Positions 14,116 through 15,912 of a stretch of DNA of 15,912 nt are shown piece by piece. Location: NCBI GenBank assembly GCA_028702545.1, contig JAQVOQ010000016.1, positions 1 through 15,912 of the forward strand, read 5' to 3'. The translations under genes and the position numbers were made by a program. The notes beneath the pieces are model-generated. The model ran no database searches, had not been told where the DNA came from, and saw only the letters and a program-made list of their open reading frames with translations. Origin of the DNA: Clostridia bacterium. GTDB taxonomy: Bacteria; Bacillota; Clostridia; Christensenellales; UBA1242. The stretch's first letter is position 1; every line of letters starts with the position of its first letter.

Positions 14116-15111
14116 ATGAAAAAATACAATATTGCTATAGTAGGAGCAACGGGGCTTGTTGGTTCTACATTTTTAAAAGTTTTAGCTGAAAAAAATATTG
14201 CAATAAACAAGCTTTTTTGCTTTGCTAGTGCAAAAAGCAAAGGTAAAAAGATATTATTTAAAGGTAAAGATTATCCCATTATTGTTTTAGAGGGAAAAAA
14301 TATAAAAAATAAAAAGATTGACTTTGCTCTTTTTTCTGCAGGCGGTGAGGTGTCTAAAAAGTTTGCATCCGTTTTTATTGAATTAGGAGCAGTAGTAATA
14401 GATAACTCAAGTGCGTTTAGAATGCAAAAAGATGTTCCGCTAATAGTGCCACAAGTCAACATAAAAGCTGCCTTTAAAAATAAAGGCATTATTGCAAATC
14501 CTAATTGCAGCACTATTCAATGTATGGCACCGCTAAAAGCTTTGCACGATGCATTTGTTTTAAAAAATGTAAACTTCACAACATATCAAGCAGTAAGTGG
14601 TAGCGGAATTAAAGGATTAACAGATTTAAAAGCAACTTCAAAAGGTCAAACTCCAGCATTTTATCCTCATCCAATTTTCAATAATTGCCTGCCACATATA
14701 GGAAATTTTTTAGAAAATGGATACACTGAAGAAGAGATGAAAATGGTAAACGAAACGCGCAAAATTTTGCAAATTTCTAACTTGTCAGTTTCTGCAACTT
14801 GCGTGCGTGTGCCTATAGAAAATAGTCATAGCGTTCAAATTGAGGCAGAGTTTGAAAAAGAACCGAGCAAAGAACAAGTGTTTAAGCTTTTAAAAGAGTT
14901 TGATAGTATTGTATTAGTAGATGACATAAAAAATAATGTTTATCCTCTAGCTAACTTGGCTAGTGGAAGCGATAAAATTTATGTTGGTAGGGTAAGGCTT
15001 GACTTATTTAACTCACACATTGTCCATATGTTTTGCGTTGCCGATAATATACGAAAAGGCGCCGCGTCAAATGCCGTTGAAATATTAGAGGAACTAATTA
15101 AAAATCAATAA
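14116..15111 (+). CDS. asd: aspartate-semialdehyde dehydrogenase
   Basis: It reduces aspartyl phosphate to aspartate semialdehyde with NADPH, supplying DapA. The 331-residue protein opens with the nucleotide-binding GATGLVGSTFLKVL. The nucleophile is Cys131 in NPNCSTIQ. Substrate-binding elements include IDNSSAFRM, the VRVPIENSHSVQ segment with the catalytic His, and GRVRLD near the C-terminus. KGAASNAVEILEEL closes the family pattern. The GGAG site abuts and overlaps the lysC stop codon (TAGGAGAG), so the two genes are co-transcribed and probably translationally coupled. The lysC TAG and asd ATG are in the same frame with only four codons between them. No convincing G-C-containing terminator follows. 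Confidence 0.97.
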   Translation: MKKYNIAIVGATGLVGSTFLKVLAEKNIAINKLFCFASAKSKGKKILFKGKDYPIIVLEGKNIKNKKIDFALFSAGGEVSKKFASVFIELGAVVIDNSSAFRMQKDVPLIVPQVNIKAAFKNKGIIANPNCSTIQCMAPLKALHDAFVLKNVNFTTYQAVSGSGIKGLTDLKATSKGQTPAFYPHPIFNNCLPHIGNFLENGYTEEEMKMVNETRKILQISNLSVSATCVRVPIENSHSVQIEAEFEKEPSKEQVFKLLKEFDSIVLVDDIKNNVYPLANLASGSDKIYVGRVRLDLFNSHIVHMFCVADNIRKGAASNAVEILEELIKNQ

Positions 15112-15254
15112 ACACAGTAAAACTAAAATAATAATATTTAATTTTTATTAAATAAATAATATAAAAATGATTAAGAGTTTTTAAACAACACTATTATGAA
15201 AAAAAAATTTATAAAAATAACCAATTATTGTTAAAATAAGTATAAATATAAGCA

Positions 15255-15283
15255 TATACAAAAACATTAATTTGTTGTATAAT
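15255..15283 (+). promoter_or_regulatory. putative promoter of the 15314 ORF
   Basis: TATACA (15255-15260) and a perfect TATAAT (15278-15283) are spaced by 17 bp, about 30 bp upstream of the start codon. The stretch between asd and this site (15112-15254) is AT-rich with no recognisable gene. Confidence 0.5.
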
Positions 15284-15313
15284 AAAAGAATAAATTGAAA
15301 TTAGGAGAATCTT

Positions 15314-15472
15314 ATGTTTGTAACAAATGCTAAACTAGCAAAAAAACTTAAAAAACAATATGAAGAAATTAATCAACAAATTGATAATTTGCAAGAGCAA
15401 AAGTTAAATTTATTTAATTTAAGCTCAAAAATGGATGATATCTGTTCAACAAGTCAAAGGGAAATGTTATAA
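15314..15472 (+). CDS. small coiled-coil hypothetical protein (52 aa)
   Basis: A short ORF of 52 codons with an excellent ribosome binding site (TTAGGAG, 15301-15307, 6 nt before ATG) and a promoter upstream. The product is highly charged and probably helical: AKLAKKLKKQYEEINQQIDN is followed by LQEQKLNLFNL, giving a heptad-like Leu/Ile pattern that suggests a short coiled coil. It has one Cys and no signal or membrane segment. I do not recognise a family. It lies 31 nt upstream of the next small gene in the same direction, so the two probably form one unit. Confidence 0.55.
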   Translation: MFVTNAKLAKKLKKQYEEINQQIDNLQEQKLNLFNLSSKMDDICSTSQREML

Positions 15473-15503
15473 TAAGTAAAAAAAACGAGATAAGGGAGGA
15501 ATT

Positions 15504-15740
15504 ATGGGACAAGAATTAGAAACATACAAAAATGTGAAAAAGATAAAGCAATTAGAAAATATTGAAGAGGTTAATAAATATCTTGAAAATGATTGGTTTT
15601 TAATAAATACATTTATTGTAGATAATGGTGAACCTCAACACAGATTAGAAACTGTTTATTATACCATTGGCACAAATAACGAAAAACCTTATGAAATAAA
15701 AGCCTATGATCCGTATGCTAATCAAAAAAAGAATTATTAA
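15504..15740 (+). CDS. small hypothetical protein (78 aa)
   Basis: A 78-residue cytosolic protein of unknown function with a strong GGGAGG ribosome binding site 6 nt before ATG. The segment EEVNKYLENDWFLINTFI resembles the 'VNxxLxxGWxLIxT' pattern of many small Bacillota proteins of unknown role, and is followed by a beta-rich stretch (ETVYYTIGT). The C-terminus is polar (DPYANQKKNY). No catalytic residues can be named and the family is not certain. It is the second gene of a probable two-gene unit and is followed by a good terminator. Confidence 0.7.
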   Translation: MGQELETYKNVKKIKQLENIEEVNKYLENDWFLINTFIVDNGEPQHRLETVYYTIGTNNEKPYEIKAYDPYANQKKNY

Positions 15741-15786
15741 CAATTTTTAACGCTAAAAAATGTCGTTTAATACTAAAATTAGAAAC

Positions 15787-15823
15787 GCTGCAAGCTAATC
15801 AAATAAAGGCTTGTAGCTTTTTT
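15787..15823 (+). terminator. rho-independent terminator after the 78-aa gene
   Basis: GCTGCAAGC (15787-15795) pairs with GCTTGTAGC (15809-15817) over nine positions with one G-U pair. The loop is 13 nt and six T residues follow (15818-15823). Confidence 0.8.
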
Positions 15824-15892
15824 ATAAACTGAGTTTGACTGCCTAAAACTGCTTACTACTAAAAATGACTTTTAAGCACTTTTTTATACAAT

Positions 15893-15912
15893 TAGGTAGA
15901 AACTAGGTAGAA
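15893..15912. repeat. tandem direct repeat TAGGTAGAAAC, 11-bp unit, cut by the window edge
   Basis: TAGGTAGAAAC (15893-15903) is followed at once by TAGGTAGAA (15904-15912), where the window ends, so the array may continue. The preceding 15824-15892 stretch carries no gene. The 11-bp unit could be a recombinase arm-type site or a regulator binding array; nothing inside the window decides this. Confidence 0.5.

Noticed and set aside
15130..15165. Terminator hairpin after asd (TATTTAAT/ATTAAATA)
   Set aside because: The stem contains no G-C pairs and would be unstable; such palindromes are common by chance at this base composition.
1..15912. CRISPR array, insertion sequence, prophage or defence system
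   Set aside because: No regularly spaced repeats, transposase, integrase, phage structural gene or recognisable defence gene is seen. The window is mostly ordinary housekeeping and sporulation genes.

Overview
The window is chromosomal DNA from an AT-rich (about 30% G+C by eye, not computed) endospore-forming Bacillota, most likely a clostridium-like lineage. The evidence is the low G+C, strong AGGAG-type ribosome binding sites, sigma-A-type promoters with TTGAAA/TATAAT boxes, and above all a dipicolinate (spore core) synthesis locus. All protein genes read with the standard bacterial code. Every supported stop is TAA or TAG, and TGA is not used as a stop by any gene called here.

Left part (1-5907): the 3' part of a tRNA-Glu with anticodon CTC lies at the edge, followed by a short 11-bp-period direct repeat and a terminator. 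Next come a small double zinc-ribbon protein (minus), a decayed LysR-type regulator (minus, pseudogene), a ZIP-family metal transporter (plus), cytidine deaminase (minus), a DUF6512-type membrane protein (minus) and RNase R (plus). Strong hairpin terminators follow the zinc-ribbon gene, the ZIP/cdd convergent pair and rnr.

Middle (5937-10424): a small unrecognised transcription unit contains a 32-codon ORF and a 102-codon ORF. The latter stops at TAG but stays open in the same frame for 72 more codons. It is followed by a DUF2177-type membrane protein (plus), a heme catalase (minus) and a uracil/NCS2 permease (minus).

Right part (10516-15111): a divergent locus makes dipicolinic acid from aspartate. 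On the plus strand are aspartokinase (lysC) and aspartate-semialdehyde dehydrogenase (asd), 12 nt apart. On the minus strand are dpaA, dpaB and dapA, tightly packed, with a candidate sigma-K-type promoter before dpaA. Together these encode aspartate -> aspartyl phosphate -> aspartate semialdehyde -> the dihydrodipicolinate precursor -> dipicolinate. The same genes form one operon in Bacillus subtilis (spoVFA-spoVFB-asd-dapG-dapA); here they are split into two divergent arms. No dapB is present, so the locus looks dedicated to dipicolinate rather than lysine.

The end (15112-15912) holds two small hypothetical genes, a terminator, and a second 11-bp-period direct repeat that runs off the window. 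No transposase, integrase, CRISPR array or complete prophage is visible. The points most worth a second look are the TAG-interrupted gene at 6132-6659, the divergent dipicolinate locus with its possible sporulation promoter, and the 11-bp repeats at the two ends.
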